48,485 bases of DNA from Brachyspira alvinipulli ATCC 51933 (GTDB lineage Bacteria > Spirochaetota > Brachyspiria > Brachyspirales > Brachyspiraceae): the NCBI RefSeq assembly GCF_000518245.1, contig NZ_JADF01000023.1, positions 1 to 48,485 on the forward strand, given 5' to 3'. Position 1 is the first letter of the stretch. Each line of letters begins with the position of its first letter. The translations under genes were made by a program, and so were the position numbers. Positions 18,006 through 26,555 of the stretch are shown one piece after another. Under the pieces are notes generated by a model. That model made no database searches and was not told where the DNA came from. It worked only from the letters and a program-made list of their open reading frames with translations.

Positions 18006-18302
18006 ATGTCAAAGAAATCTTTATTATTTTTTTTAGAGAATAGTATTACAAATAAAGAAATAAAAGCTAATGATTATGTTGTATCAAGAGTGGGTTATTT
18101 CTTTAGAGATGTGCATGAAAGAAGATGCAAAGTTATAGTGGAAAGCGATTTAAATATATCTTTAAGCGATTCATTTTTGATTATAAGCAAAGAGGAAGCA
18201 GAGGAGCTTATAAGAGAGAAGATGAAGCCTAATGATGTAATAAATTATCTTAAAGAAGAAAATAAAAAATTAAAAGAGAAAATAAAAGAGCTTGAGGCTT
18301 GA
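18006..18302 (+). CDS. Small GTA head-block protein with C-terminal coiled coil
   Basis: 98 residues starting at ATG 18006 (MSKKSLLFFLEN) with GAGAGG in front; a longer form from 17994 would put the ribosome site inside the gene. The middle (VVSRVGYFFRDVHERRCKVIVESDL) looks folded, and the last 30 residues (NYLKEENKKLKEKIKELEA) are a coiled coil. Small coiled-coil proteins at this position often act in head-tail joining or as scaffolds. No family recognised; it is followed by a hairpin and the next connector gene. Confidence 0.6.
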   Translation: MSKKSLLFFLENSITNKEIKANDYVVSRVGYFFRDVHERRCKVIVESDLNISLSDSFLIISKEEAEELIREKMKPNDVINYLKEENKKLKEKIKELEA

Positions 18303-18312
18303 TTTATTTTTT

Positions 18313-18356
18313 ATGTGCTGTCTTAAATTATATTTCATTATATTTGAGACAGTACA
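18313..18356 (+). terminator. Intercistronic hairpin in head block
   Basis: GTGCTGTCTTAAAT pairs with ATTTGAGACAGTAC (two mismatches/wobbles) around a 13-nt loop. There is no T run, so it may be an RNA-stability or attenuation hairpin, not a full terminator. Confidence 0.5.
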
Positions 18357-18378
18357 TTAAAACTAAAAAGGAATTAAT

Positions 18379-18762
18379 ATGCAGGAATATATTTATGAGC
18401 CTGATATAGATTATTTTAAAAGCATATTTAAAATGTTCAACTATGATGATATCGATACAGAATTTTTAAAAGATCAGCTTAAAAATTATACTATTCAATT
18501 TAGAAGAATGATTTTAAATATGAATTATACAGAACCTACGGAAGAAAACGGACTTCCTTTTATATCTATAAAAAATTATATATGCTATGAAGCAGCGAGA
18601 CTTTTAACAGTTAATTTTGTTTCAAACAGCGACTTAATAAATTTTATACGCACAGAAAGTTTGCGTTTAAAAGAACTTGCTATAAAAGATTTATCAAGCA
18701 TTGTAGTTGGAGAAAATAGTTATGACAGTGTTCGTTTGGACGGAGATATAAAGAAGCCTTAA
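18379..18762 (+). CDS. GTA head-tail connector (adaptor-like) protein
   Basis: 127 residues, AAGGAATT before ATG 18379. The fully helical pattern (DIDYFKSIFKMFNYDDIDTEFLKDQLKNYTIQFRRMIL, later YICYEAARLLTVNFVSNSDLINFIR and LRLKELAIKDL) resembles small helical head completion adaptors that dock under the portal (gp6/gp15-like). It lies right after the capsid region and before a tail-completion-type gene. No diagnostic motif, so the role is inferred from order. Confidence 0.6.
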   Translation: MQEYIYEPDIDYFKSIFKMFNYDDIDTEFLKDQLKNYTIQFRRMILNMNYTEPTEENGLPFISIKNYICYEAARLLTVNFVSNSDLINFIRTESLRLKELAIKDLSSIVVGENSYDSVRLDGDIKKP

Positions 18763-18819
18763 TAAATATTGATACTATTTAAAACTTTTAAGTTTGTCAA
18801 TTTTATATTTTTAATTTTT

Positions 18820-18900
18820 TTTATTATTTGTGGGGACTAGCCCCCACACCCCCACTTCTTTTATTGGTATAAAAGAAGCAAAAGAACTGCATATTTATAT
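18820..18900. repeat. GC-rich hairpin insert in GTA head spacer (class IV)
   Basis: GTGGGGACTAGCCCCCAC is a short hairpin, followed by CTTCTTTTATTGGTATAAAAGAAG (9-bp stem) and AAAAGAACTGCATATTTATA, the same sort of ending as the other head-spacer inserts. Confidence 0.6.
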
Positions 18901-18954
18901 TATGTAGTTTTTATATATCCATATTATATTAGTAATTATAAAAAAGGTTATTAT

Positions 18955-19512
18955 ATGATACATTTCAAAAATAGTGTTATATATGTTTTAGATAATTTCA
19001 TGAATTTTATGGCTGATGAATATATAGATTTTTCAGGAAATAAAGTTCATGGAGAAAATAATTTAAATAGCCTATTAGATGATAAATTGAAAATAGATTG
19101 TTTCAGTTTAGGTGCTGTTAAGTCTATGAGCAAATCATTTCTTTGGGCTACAATATCAGAAGGAGAGAGCAGAGGAGATAAATCATATATAGGAGATTCA
19201 GCAGGTTTTGCAGATGACATATCTTTAAAAGCTACAGTATATAAAGAGCTTAAATCAGGAGAATCATTTCTAGCATATACTATGATTCCTTTAGCACTCA
19301 ATCAGGCTTCGCGTTATTGGATATCAAAGTTAAATGATGAAGGAGAGCGTATAGCCTTATCGCCTGTTATTAAATGGGAATCTCCTTCTTTTGACAGTGA
19401 AAACAATAAAAGACAATTTAATGATTTTTCATCTATAAGAGGCGTGAGTTTTTCTCTTGATATTAATTTTAGAATTATGACTGGGAGTTATTTAAATGAA
19501 GTTCTTTACTAA
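18955..19512 (+). CDS. GTA tail completion/terminator-like protein (about 21 kDa)
   Basis: 185 residues, AAAGGTTATT before ATG 18955. An N-terminal helix (SVIYVLDNFMNFMADEYIDF) precedes beta-type segments ending SIRGVSFSLDINFRIMTG, a pattern common in tail completion or tail terminator proteins that close the tube at the neck. Its stop lies 17 bases inside the next gene, so the two are probably translationally coupled. Role inferred from order (connector, this gene, PEGA-like, tail tube). Size would suit a VSH-1 protein of 19-22 kDa. Confidence 0.6.
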   Translation: MIHFKNSVIYVLDNFMNFMADEYIDFSGNKVHGENNLNSLLDDKLKIDCFSLGAVKSMSKSFLWATISEGESRGDKSYIGDSAGFADDISLKATVYKELKSGESFLAYTMIPLALNQASRYWISKLNDEGERIALSPVIKWESPSFDSENNKRQFNDFSSIRGVSFSLDINFRIMTGSYLNEVLY

Positions 19513-19768
19513 TTTAATTAATAAAGCATTTAATAAAAAAGTTTATGATTATGTTCAAAATAGAGATAAACTTTATAAAATAAAAATCACTTCTTCTCCG
19601 GAAAATGCTGTCATTACAATGAATGAAGAAGAAAAATATTTTGGTGCTTATAAAAATGGAGAAGTTATAAATTATCAAGTGAGTATGGAAGGCTATCAAA
19701 CAAAAGAAGGAAGTATAACAGTTGATAATAGAGATGTTTTGGAGAATGTAGTTTTAGAAAGTGTGTAA
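19496..19768 (+). CDS. Small GTA protein with PEGA-like domain
   Basis: 90 residues overlapping the upstream gene by 17 bases. Residues 27-90 show a PEGA-type beta-sandwich pattern: KIKITSSPENAVITMNEEEK, then GEVINYQVSMEGYQTKEGSI and a final VVLESV strand. PEGA domains are usually found in surface or cell-wall proteins, where they bind surfaces or pack as linkers, so its presence inside a head/tail block suggests a decorative tail or neck protein. There is no signal peptide, consistent with an assembled virion component. Confidence 0.65.
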   Translation: MKFFTNLINKAFNKKVYDYVQNRDKLYKIKITSSPENAVITMNEEEKYFGAYKNGEVINYQVSMEGYQTKEGSITVDNRDVLENVVLESV

Positions 19769-19783
19769 TTATTAAAATATTAT

Positions 19784-19910
19784 CAGCACGCGGTGAATAA
19801 AATTGTATATGTAGTTTAAATTATATTAAAATTTGATTTATGTTTTTGTATGAGTTTAACGCGTGTTAATTATGGTGTTTATTTAATTGAAGTTTGGGGT
19901 GGGCGGGCAG
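19784..19910 (+). repeat. Partial six-motif element, copy I-6 (C, C', B' only)
   Basis: CACGCG at 19787 and CGCGTG at 19860 are 73 bp apart, exactly the C-C' step of the complete copies, with GGGTGGG (19897) 37 bp further at the B' position. A and A' are not found. Both C arms carry the swapped form CACGCG/CGCGTG, so the pairing is kept although the sequence has changed. Confidence 0.65.
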
Positions 19911-19940
19911 GGGGATAATATTGAATTTTTAATATTGTAA

Positions 19941-20013
19941 AGCTAATCATAAAAATTGTGAGCCTATGGCAAGTTTGCTTGACATAGACTTTGAGCGAAC
20001 AATTTTTATTAGC
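19941..20013 (+). repeat. Class III hairpin unit, copy a
   Basis: A long imperfect palindrome: GCTAAT...AAAAATTGT, GAGCCTATG, a CAAG/CTTG core around TTTG, CATAG, CTTTGAGCGA, then ACAATTTTTATTAGC. The core differs in the copy at 28021-28077. It lies in the spacer before the tail-tube gene. Confidence 0.7.
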
Positions 20014-20061
20014 AATAATAAGAAATAATAATTTTTAAATATTAGAATTGAAATATAAAAG

Positions 20062-20127
20062 CGAGCCGAAGCCCTTAACTTAATTTATTAACTTAAGCCT
20101 TTAGGCGTAGGCGAGCATAACAATAAT
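20062..20127 (+). repeat. Intercistronic palindromic unit, copy II-c (variable stem)
   Basis: GCGAGCCGAAGCC, an 11-bp stem with one mismatch (CTTAACTTAAT 20074-20084 with 20087-20097), AGGCGTAGGCGAG and CATAACAATAATAAA. In contrast to copies II-a and II-b it contains stop codons and lies about 50 bp before the gene. The same GAG.ATAACAAT string appears again at the start codon of the tail gene (GAGAGTATAACAATG). Confidence 0.75.
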
Positions 20128-20175
20128 AAAAAATATTATTTTGAAAATTATATTTTTATTTGTGAGAGTATAACA

Positions 20176-21573
20176 ATGAGCATTTTTGATTTGAAAGGTA
20201 ATTTAATGAATGATGAGGACGGCTTAACTGTTGTAAGCGGTTCTAGTTATAAAGTTAGAATAGCAAAAACAAAAAATAGAAATGAAAAAGTAGATTTTAC
20301 TTCCGATGATGTTAAAGGAAAATATTTAATATATCCTTCATCAGTGGGACTTACTCCTACTACAGAATCAATGAGTAAAGAATATGTAGGTGCTCCTTCT
20401 TCAGAAAGTTATGCAGGTGCTACTACTTATGCAGGCGATATTTCTTACGGAGCTTTCCCAAATACAAATGCATATTATGCTAGTTTAATTTGGGCTAATG
20501 TTCATACAAAAGAAACCACAGGTAATTTACTTTGCATTAACTCTTTTAATAATTTTGCTGTGAGGTTTAATAAATCTTCAGAAGATGAAAGTATTAATAT
20601 GCTTGAAATTATAACTGAAAATGAAGAAGGTTATAATAGTAATTTTATTGATGTATATGATTCAATGAAGCAGAAAGATTTAATTGAATCTATAAATAAA
20701 ATAAAATATATGAAAGCATTTTTAATAACAGGAAACGAAGAAGATGAAGTTGATTTTACTAATATAATAAATGAATTAAGAGAATATAACAGCGGAAATA
20801 ATCAAACAGAATATTTACTTAGTTTTAAAAGAGTTGGCTTAATAGAAAGCGGTGTGTTTAGTGATGAGTCTAAAAAGAAATATCCAAAATATCAAAGCAT
20901 AATATCTCCAAGGTTTGGGGAGGCACAATATTATAATATAGCTTTGTATGATGGTTCAAAAAATATGGACGGTAATCAATATATAGGATGTGAAAGTAAA
21001 TCCATGAATTTTAATTTTGCTAATAAAGCTATGACTGAAATTAGTTCTTCTTTATGGGCTTTAGATGAAGTAACAATAGATAAGGATTCTGTTTTGTATG
21101 AGGATAGAGCAGAAGAAAGAGATGTTGTTATGGCACAGACTTCAAAGTATCCTACAAAACTTTTTATTAATGGCACTGAAGCTACTTCTGTAAGCGATGT
21201 TGCTTTAGCTTTTGAATGGACTAAAGAAGAGAAATATAATATATCTGCTAGAAGATACGGATTTCCAAATTCAAAATTTACATTGAGTTTTTCAGGAAAT
21301 GCAGTTTTTAATATTCAGTCAAAAGAACTTTTTTATGATAGAGTTTTAAATGGCAACAGACAATCATTTATAATATCATCAAAAACAAGATTTAAAAATA
21401 AAGATTATCCTTTTATATTTATAAGTACAGATGTAGGAGGAAGTCCTTCTTTTCCAGCAATAGAGCCTAAAGAACTTTCAATATCTTTAAATAATTTTAA
21501 AGCTTCTGAGCAGTCTATCGATATGAACAGTAATTATTTGATTGCATTTACCGATAGAGCAGATTTGTTTTAG
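20176..21573 (+). CDS. hvp53: GTA major tail protein (about 53 kDa)
   Basis: 465 residues from ATG 20176. The protein is soluble and mostly beta (GDISYGAFPNTNAYYASLIW, KRVGLIESGVFSD, SMNFNFANKAMTEISSSLW, RRYGFPNSKFTLSFSGNA), rich in Ser/Thr/Asn and lacking cysteine-rich or catalytic motifs, as expected of a tail tube. It is the last gene of the head block and would normally be followed directly by the tail assembly chaperones, which are here 6.5 kb downstream after the mgl locus. Predicted mass of about 52 kDa and position fit Hvp53. A terminator-like T run follows. Confidence 0.7.
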   Translation: MSIFDLKGNLMNDEDGLTVVSGSSYKVRIAKTKNRNEKVDFTSDDVKGKYLIYPSSVGLTPTTESMSKEYVGAPSSESYAGATTYAGDISYGAFPNTNAYYASLIWANVHTKETTGNLLCINSFNNFAVRFNKSSEDESINMLEIITENEEGYNSNFIDVYDSMKQKDLIESINKIKYMKAFLITGNEEDEVDFTNIINELREYNSGNNQTEYLLSFKRVGLIESGVFSDESKKKYPKYQSIISPRFGEAQYYNIALYDGSKNMDGNQYIGCESKSMNFNFANKAMTEISSSLWALDEVTIDKDSVLYEDRAEERDVVMAQTSKYPTKLFINGTEATSVSDVALAFEWTKEEKYNISARRYGFPNSKFTLSFSGNAVFNIQSKELFYDRVLNGNRQSFIISSKTRFKNKDYPFIFISTDVGGSPSFPAIEPKELSISLNNFKASEQSIDMNSNYLIAFTDRADLF

Positions 21574-21594
21574 TAAAAAGACTTTTTTTATTTA

Positions 21595-21623
21595 TTGACT
21601 AATAAAAAACTTTTGTTTATACT
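21595..21623 (+). promoter_or_regulatory. Sigma-70 promoter of the ROK regulator gene
   Basis: TTGACT (21595-21600), 17-bp spacer, TATACT (21618-21623). It lies 43 bp before the start codon. Confidence 0.8.
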
Positions 21624-21665
21624 TAATATCAAAAAAATTAATTAATATTATAAGGCAATAGTAGT

Positions 21666-22889
21666 ATGCTAGGTAAATTAAAACAAAGCATTAATTATAA
21701 TGATATGCAGGAGATGAATCGTTATCTTATTATTAAACTTTTGATGCAATTAGGAGTATGTTCAAGGGTAGAATTATCTAAATTATCCGGCTTGAAGCAG
21801 GCTACTATAACTAATATTATTAATGATTTTATAAAAATAGGATTAGTTTCTGAGATTGGTTCAAAGAATGGAAGTAAAGGAAGAAGATCTATTGCTATTT
21901 CATTAAACAGTGATAGATATAAATTTATAGGAGTGAGATTAACTCGTAAATATATATCTATTGGTTTATTTGATATAATTGGAAAACATTATTTTTTAAA
22001 GAAATATAAATTTGATGTTAATGATGGTGTAAAAAATACATTGCATATAATAGAGAATGCTGTTTATGATGTTCTTGATAAATATTCAAAAGACAATATA
22101 TTAGCAATAGGCATTACATTACCTGGACCTTTTATTAGAACTACAGGTACTATTAGTGTTAATGAGTTTCCTGGATGGGAGCAGGTTTTAGTAGAAGAAT
22201 ATTTTAATAATGTTTTTAAAATACCAGTATTTTTTGAACATGATGCTAAAGCAGGAGTTATGGCTGGTTGGTATTTGAATAAATATAATAATACTAATAA
22301 AACATTTGCTTATATAATAGCCGGACATGGTATAGGTGTAGGTGTTATTGTAGATGGTAAATTAATAAGAGGTTCTACAGGTACATTTGGTGAACTTGGT
22401 CATACAAGTATAAATTTTGATGGGCCTTTATGTCAATGCGGCAATAGAGGATGTCTTGAAAATTATTGTTCTACAATATCTCTTTCAAGAAGAATTAAAA
22501 AAAGATTAGCCTCAGGAGAAACATCAAATTTAAAATATGATTTTGAGTTTTTTGATATAGTTGATGCTTATAAAAATAAAGATCCTATTGTATGCGAGGA
22601 AATAAATAAAAATACAGAATATCTTAGTATAGGTATAATAAATTTAGTTAATTTAGTTAATCCTGATGTAATTGTTATTGGCGATGAAATGGTTCATTTC
22701 GGGGATGATTTTTTGTTAATGCTTAAAGAAAATGTTAGAAGTAGGATAATACCTGATTTGTATGACAATCTTGATATAAGATTAGGAAGCAAGGATGATG
22801 ATGAAGTGCTTGTAGGTGCTAGTATTGTAGCTATAGAGGCCATTCTTAGAGAAGGTTTGCTTTTAAATAAAATATCAAAAATGATATAA
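21666..22889 (+). CDS. ROK-family transcriptional regulator (NagC/XylR-like)
   Basis: 407 residues. The N-terminal 80 residues form a winged helix-turn-helix (VCSRVELSKLSGLKQATITNIINDFIKIGLVSE), the rest is a ROK sugar-binding domain: GITLPGPF, EHDAKAGVMAGW, GHGIGVGVIVDGKLIRGSTGTFGELGH, and the zinc motif CQCGNRGCLE. It is expected to bind a sugar or sugar phosphate and control transport genes. It is followed directly by the mglB1 promoter and a perfect palindrome, its probable operator. Length is typical of regulator ROK proteins (not of glucokinases, which lack the DNA-binding part). Confidence 0.93.
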   Translation: MLGKLKQSINYNDMQEMNRYLIIKLLMQLGVCSRVELSKLSGLKQATITNIINDFIKIGLVSEIGSKNGSKGRRSIAISLNSDRYKFIGVRLTRKYISIGLFDIIGKHYFLKKYKFDVNDGVKNTLHIIENAVYDVLDKYSKDNILAIGITLPGPFIRTTGTISVNEFPGWEQVLVEEYFNNVFKIPVFFEHDAKAGVMAGWYLNKYNNTNKTFAYIIAGHGIGVGVIVDGKLIRGSTGTFGELGHTSINFDGPLCQCGNRGCLENYCSTISLSRRIKKRLASGETSNLKYDFEFFDIVDAYKNKDPIVCEEINKNTEYLSIGIINLVNLVNPDVIVIGDEMVHFGDDFLLMLKENVRSRIIPDLYDNLDIRLGSKDDDEVLVGASIVAIEAILREGLLLNKISKMI

Positions 22890-22904
22890 AATGTTGTAAA
22901 AAAA

Positions 22905-22932
22905 TTGACTATTGTGCTTTTTTGAATATACT
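22905..22932 (+). promoter_or_regulatory. Sigma-70 promoter of the mgl operon
   Basis: TTGACT (22905-22910), 16-bp spacer, TATACT (22927-22932), in the 113-bp gap between the ROK gene and mglB1. Confidence 0.8.
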
Positions 22933-22946
22933 AATATATATTGTTT

Positions 22947-22977
22947 AATTGAATTAATTAATATAATTAATTCAATT
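22947..22977 (+). promoter_or_regulatory. Palindromic operator candidate of the mgl operon
   Basis: A perfect inverted repeat of 14-bp arms (AATTGAATTAATTA and its complement) around ATA lies just after the expected start of transcription. ROK repressors bind AT-rich dyads, and the ROK gene is adjacent. Confidence 0.7.
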
Positions 22978-23002
22978 AATTATATATTTTAAGGAGCTAA
23001 AA

Positions 23003-23944
23003 ATGAAAAAGCTAATAGTTATTTTTTCAGTTTTATTTGCCATATTGCTTTTTGTTACATCATGCAATAGAGGTACTGAGCAGAGCAGTGGAAGAAAATT
23101 TGGATACACTGCCATGACAATGAACAACCCATTCTTTTTGACAATCTCTGAATCTATAAAATCAGAATTAGAAAAAAATGGTGATACTTTAATAGTATTA
23201 GATCCTCAGCTTGATCAAGCTAAACAAATATCTCAAGTTGAAGATATGATTGCACAAGGTATAGAATTACTATTCTTAAATCCTGTAGATTGGCAAGGTG
23301 TAAAACCAGCATTAGATGCTGCTAAAGCTGCTGGAATACCTATTGTAAACTTTGATGCAGATGTTTATGATACAGATTTAGTTGATGCTATAGTTATATC
23401 AGATAATTATCAAGCAGGATATTTATGCGGAGAAGATTTGGCTAAACGTATGCCTAATGGAGGTAAATTAGCTATTATAGAACATGCTGTTGCTAAATCT
23501 GTTTTAGATAGAATAAGAGGATTTTATGACGGATTAGGTGCTGTTAGCAATAAATTTGAATTAGTATCAAGACAAGATGGTTTGGGTCAATTAGAGATAA
23601 CATTACCTATAGCAGAAAATATACTTCAAGCTAATCCTGATGTACAAGTATTTTTTGGCGGAAATGACCCTATAGCTTTAGGAGTAGTTGCTGCTTTAAA
23701 AGCTGCTAATAAAACTGGAGTATTAGTTTATGGTGTTGATGGTTCACCTGAAATTAAAGCTTCTATAAAAAATGGAGAGGCTACAGCAACAGGAGCACAA
23801 TCTCCAATTAATATAGGTAAAAAATCAGTTGAAGTTGCATATAAAATATTAAATAACGAACCTATAGAGAAAAATATAAGTGTTGAAACTGCCCTTATAG
23901 ATCAAAGTAATGTTGATCAGTATGGTATAGATGGCTGGCAATAA
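23003..23944 (+). CDS. mglB: Galactose/glucose-binding lipoprotein, first copy
   Basis: 313 residues. A lipobox (FVTSC, Cys at about residue 21) shows that it is a membrane-anchored periplasmic binding protein. The periplasmic-binding fold of the sugar type is clear: GYTAMTMNNPFFLTISESIK, LDPQLDQAKQISQVEDMIAQG, FFGGNDPIALGVVAALKAAN and YGVDGSPEI. The Asp/Asn and Arg residues that hold the sugar are present in FGGNDPIALG and the GGKLAIIEH region. It is the first gene of an mglB-A-C-B operon; a second copy 3 kb downstream is about 75-80 per cent identical by eye. MglB is a known major lipoprotein of Brachyspira. Confidence 0.95.
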   Translation: MKKLIVIFSVLFAILLFVTSCNRGTEQSSGRKFGYTAMTMNNPFFLTISESIKSELEKNGDTLIVLDPQLDQAKQISQVEDMIAQGIELLFLNPVDWQGVKPALDAAKAAGIPIVNFDADVYDTDLVDAIVISDNYQAGYLCGEDLAKRMPNGGKLAIIEHAVAKSVLDRIRGFYDGLGAVSNKFELVSRQDGLGQLEITLPIAENILQANPDVQVFFGGNDPIALGVVAALKAANKTGVLVYGVDGSPEIKASIKNGEATATGAQSPINIGKKSVEVAYKILNNEPIEKNISVETALIDQSNVDQYGIDGWQ

Positions 23945-24031
23945 TATTTTTATTTATCTAAAATAATAGTACATATATCATATATGAAAATTATATGATA
24001 TATGTACATATTTTATATGAGGTTTGTTTAT

Positions 24032-25519
24032 ATGGTTAGACTAAAGGCTTTGAATATTTGCAAAAAATTTCCTGGGGTAATTGCCCTTAATAATGCCTCA
24101 TTAGAAGTTGAAGGCGGAGAAGTATTAGCCCTTTTAGGAGAAAATGGAGCTGGAAAATCCACAATATCTAAAATAGTGTCAGGAGTTTATACAGCTGACA
24201 GTGGGGAAATATTTATAGATGATAAACAAGTTAGTATATCTTCTGTTTTAGATGCTGAAAAAAATGGTGTGAGTATAATACACCAAGAAATAATGCTTAT
24301 ACCTGAAATGAAAATATTTGAAAATATTTTTTTGGGAAGAGAGATTAAAAAGAAAAACGGATTAGCAGATGATAAAAAAATGATAGAAGAAACTAATAAG
24401 TTTCTTGAAAAATTTAATTTTGATATTTCAGCAAGTACTAAGGTTGGAAAATTAAGTATAGCACAGCAGCAGATGATAGAAATTATTAAAGCTGTTTCAT
24501 TTAATAGTAATATAATTTTTATGGATGAACCTACAAGTTCCTTGACAGATAAAGAAGTAGAATATTTATTCAAAATTATAATGGATTTAAAATATCAAAA
24601 TGTAAGTATAATATATATTTCTCATAAATTAGATGAGCTTTTTGCTATAAGTGATAGAATAACTGTTATGAGAGATGGAAGCACTGTAGGAACTGTAAAA
24701 ACTTTAGATACAAATAAAGATGAACTTATATCAATGATGGTTGGAAGAACTCTCAGCAATTATTATAAAAGAACATTTAAAGATGATAATACTGATAAAG
24801 AAAAAGTTCTTGAGGTTAAAAATTTATATGGAAAACCGTATTTGAAAGATATCAATTTTTCTCTTTATAAAGGCGAAATATTAGGATTTGCCGGCCTTGT
24901 TGGTGCGGGAAGAAGCGAACTTATGAAAATAATATTCGGCATAGATAAGAAAGAAAAAGGAGAAATATATATAGATGGAAATCCTGCATCTATAAATGAT
25001 GTGGATGATGCTATTAAATATGGAATAGCTTTACTTCCAGAAAATAGAAAAGAGGAAGGACTTATATTAGAAAATAAGGTTGGATATAATATAACTTTAT
25101 GCATACTTAATCAATTTATAAACTTTATAAATGTTAATAAATTAAAAGAAAATTCAATAATAAAAAAATATATTTCACAGCTTTCAATAAAAACTAGTTC
25201 ATCAGAACAGGTAGTAAAATTTTTAAGTGGCGGAAATCAACAGAAGATAGTATTAGCTAAATGGCTTGCTACATCGCCTAAAGTTTTAATACTTGATGAA
25301 CCTACAAGAGGAATAGATGTAGGAGCAAAATCTGAGATATATGAAATAATGGATGAGCTTGTATCTAAAGGAGTTTCTATCATATTAATATCCTCAGAAC
25401 TTCCTGAGGTTATAGGTATGTCTGATAGAATAGCTGTTATGCATGACGGGTGTATCACAGGTATTATAGGTAGAGATGAATTTTCACAAGAAAAAATTAT
25501 GCATTTGGCAACTTCTTAA
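24032..25519 (+). CDS. mglA: Galactose/methyl-galactoside ABC transporter, ATP-binding protein
   Basis: 495 residues from ATG 24032 (MVRLKALNICKKFPGV), chosen because GAGG lies 8 bases before it; a form 10 codons longer has no ribosome site. It has two ABC domains in one chain, each powering sugar import: GENGAGKST Walker A, signature LSIAQQQMIEI, Walker B IIFMDEPTSSL in the first; GLVGAGRSELMK, LSGGNQQKIVLAKWL, VLILDEPTRGID in the second. The second Walker A is degenerate (GAGRSE), as is normal in this family. It pairs with MglC, 21 bases downstream. Confidence 0.95.
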   Translation: MVRLKALNICKKFPGVIALNNASLEVEGGEVLALLGENGAGKSTISKIVSGVYTADSGEIFIDDKQVSISSVLDAEKNGVSIIHQEIMLIPEMKIFENIFLGREIKKKNGLADDKKMIEETNKFLEKFNFDISASTKVGKLSIAQQQMIEIIKAVSFNSNIIFMDEPTSSLTDKEVEYLFKIIMDLKYQNVSIIYISHKLDELFAISDRITVMRDGSTVGTVKTLDTNKDELISMMVGRTLSNYYKRTFKDDNTDKEKVLEVKNLYGKPYLKDINFSLYKGEILGFAGLVGAGRSELMKIIFGIDKKEKGEIYIDGNPASINDVDDAIKYGIALLPENRKEEGLILENKVGYNITLCILNQFINFINVNKLKENSIIKKYISQLSIKTSSSEQVVKFLSGGNQQKIVLAKWLATSPKVLILDEPTRGIDVGAKSEIYEIMDELVSKGVSIILISSELPEVIGMSDRIAVMHDGCITGIIGRDEFSQEKIMHLATS

Positions 25520-25540
25520 TTTTATTTACAAGGATATTTT

Positions 25541-26527
25541 ATGAAAAAGAATATGAAACTATATATTGAAAAATTATCATCAAATAGATTTTTAAGACCT
25601 TTTGTAGGATTTGTTGTAACGAATTTTGGTATACTTTTGGGATTAATATTTATATGTATTTTAATGGTTATATTGACTCCCAATTTTTTAAAAGCTAATA
25701 ATATTATAAATATATTAAGACAGGTAACTACAAATTTGAATCTTGCATTGGGAATGACTATCATAATTATAATAAATGGTATAGATCTTTCCGTAGGTTC
25801 TATAGTAGCATTGTCAGGAACTGTAGCAGGGGAATTAATAGCATTTGCAAATTGGCCTTTGCCATTAGCAATTTTTACAGCTGTTTTAGTAGGAACATTA
25901 TGCGGATTATTTAATGGTGTTGTGGTAGCTAAAACTCAAATACCTCCTTTTATAGTAACTTTAGGTATGCTTAATATAGCAAGAGGTATTGCTTATGTAT
26001 CTACCGGCGGACAGCCTGTAAGAGTTATGAATGAGTCTTTTAATATTATAGGAGCAGGATATATAGGTGCTATACCTTTGCAGGTTATTTATACTTTGAT
26101 ATTTGTTATTATCATATCTCTAATTTTGAGAAAGACTAAATTAGGACGTCATATATATGCTATAGGAGGAAATATAACAGCTGCAAGATTCTCAGGTATA
26201 AAAATTGTTTTTGTTACAATATTTGCTTATACTTTATCCGGATTTTTATCAGGTTTTTCAGGTGTGGTATTAGCTTCAAGAATGTACTCAGGACAGCCTA
26301 CAGCAGCACAGGGTTTTGAACTTGATGCAATAGCTGCATGTGTATTAGGTGGTACAAGTATGAGAGGAGGAGTTGGTACTATAGGAGGAACTGTTATAGG
26401 TGCTTTGATAATAGGCGTACTTAATAATGGATTAAACTTACTTAATATAAATTCTTTTTGGCAGCTTATAGTTAAAGGTGTTGTTATATTGTTAGCAGTT
26501 TATATAGATTTGATGAAAAAAAGATAA
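25541..26527 (+). CDS. mglC: Galactose/methyl-galactoside ABC transporter, permease
   Basis: 328 residues with about nine or ten membrane segments. It forms the channel with MglA. Family motifs include MTIIIIINGIDLSVGSIVALSG, FNGVVVAKTQIPPFIVTLG, GRHIYAIGGNITAARFSGI and GFELDAIAACVLGGTSMRGGVGTIGGTVIGALIIGVLNNGLNLL. A ribosome site (AAGGAT) precedes ATG 25541. It is followed after 28 bases by a second mglB. Confidence 0.95.
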   Translation: MKKNMKLYIEKLSSNRFLRPFVGFVVTNFGILLGLIFICILMVILTPNFLKANNIINILRQVTTNLNLALGMTIIIIINGIDLSVGSIVALSGTVAGELIAFANWPLPLAIFTAVLVGTLCGLFNGVVVAKTQIPPFIVTLGMLNIARGIAYVSTGGQPVRVMNESFNIIGAGYIGAIPLQVIYTLIFVIIISLILRKTKLGRHIYAIGGNITAARFSGIKIVFVTIFAYTLSGFLSGFSGVVLASRMYSGQPTAAQGFELDAIAACVLGGTSMRGGVGTIGGTVIGALIIGVLNNGLNLLNINSFWQLIVKGVVILLAVYIDLMKKR

Positions 26528-26555
26528 AATAAATAATAAAAAACAGGAGAAATAA

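Noticed and set aside
24187-24573. Minus-strand ORF of 128 codons inside mglA
   Set aside because: Shadow of the ABC domain coding sequence.
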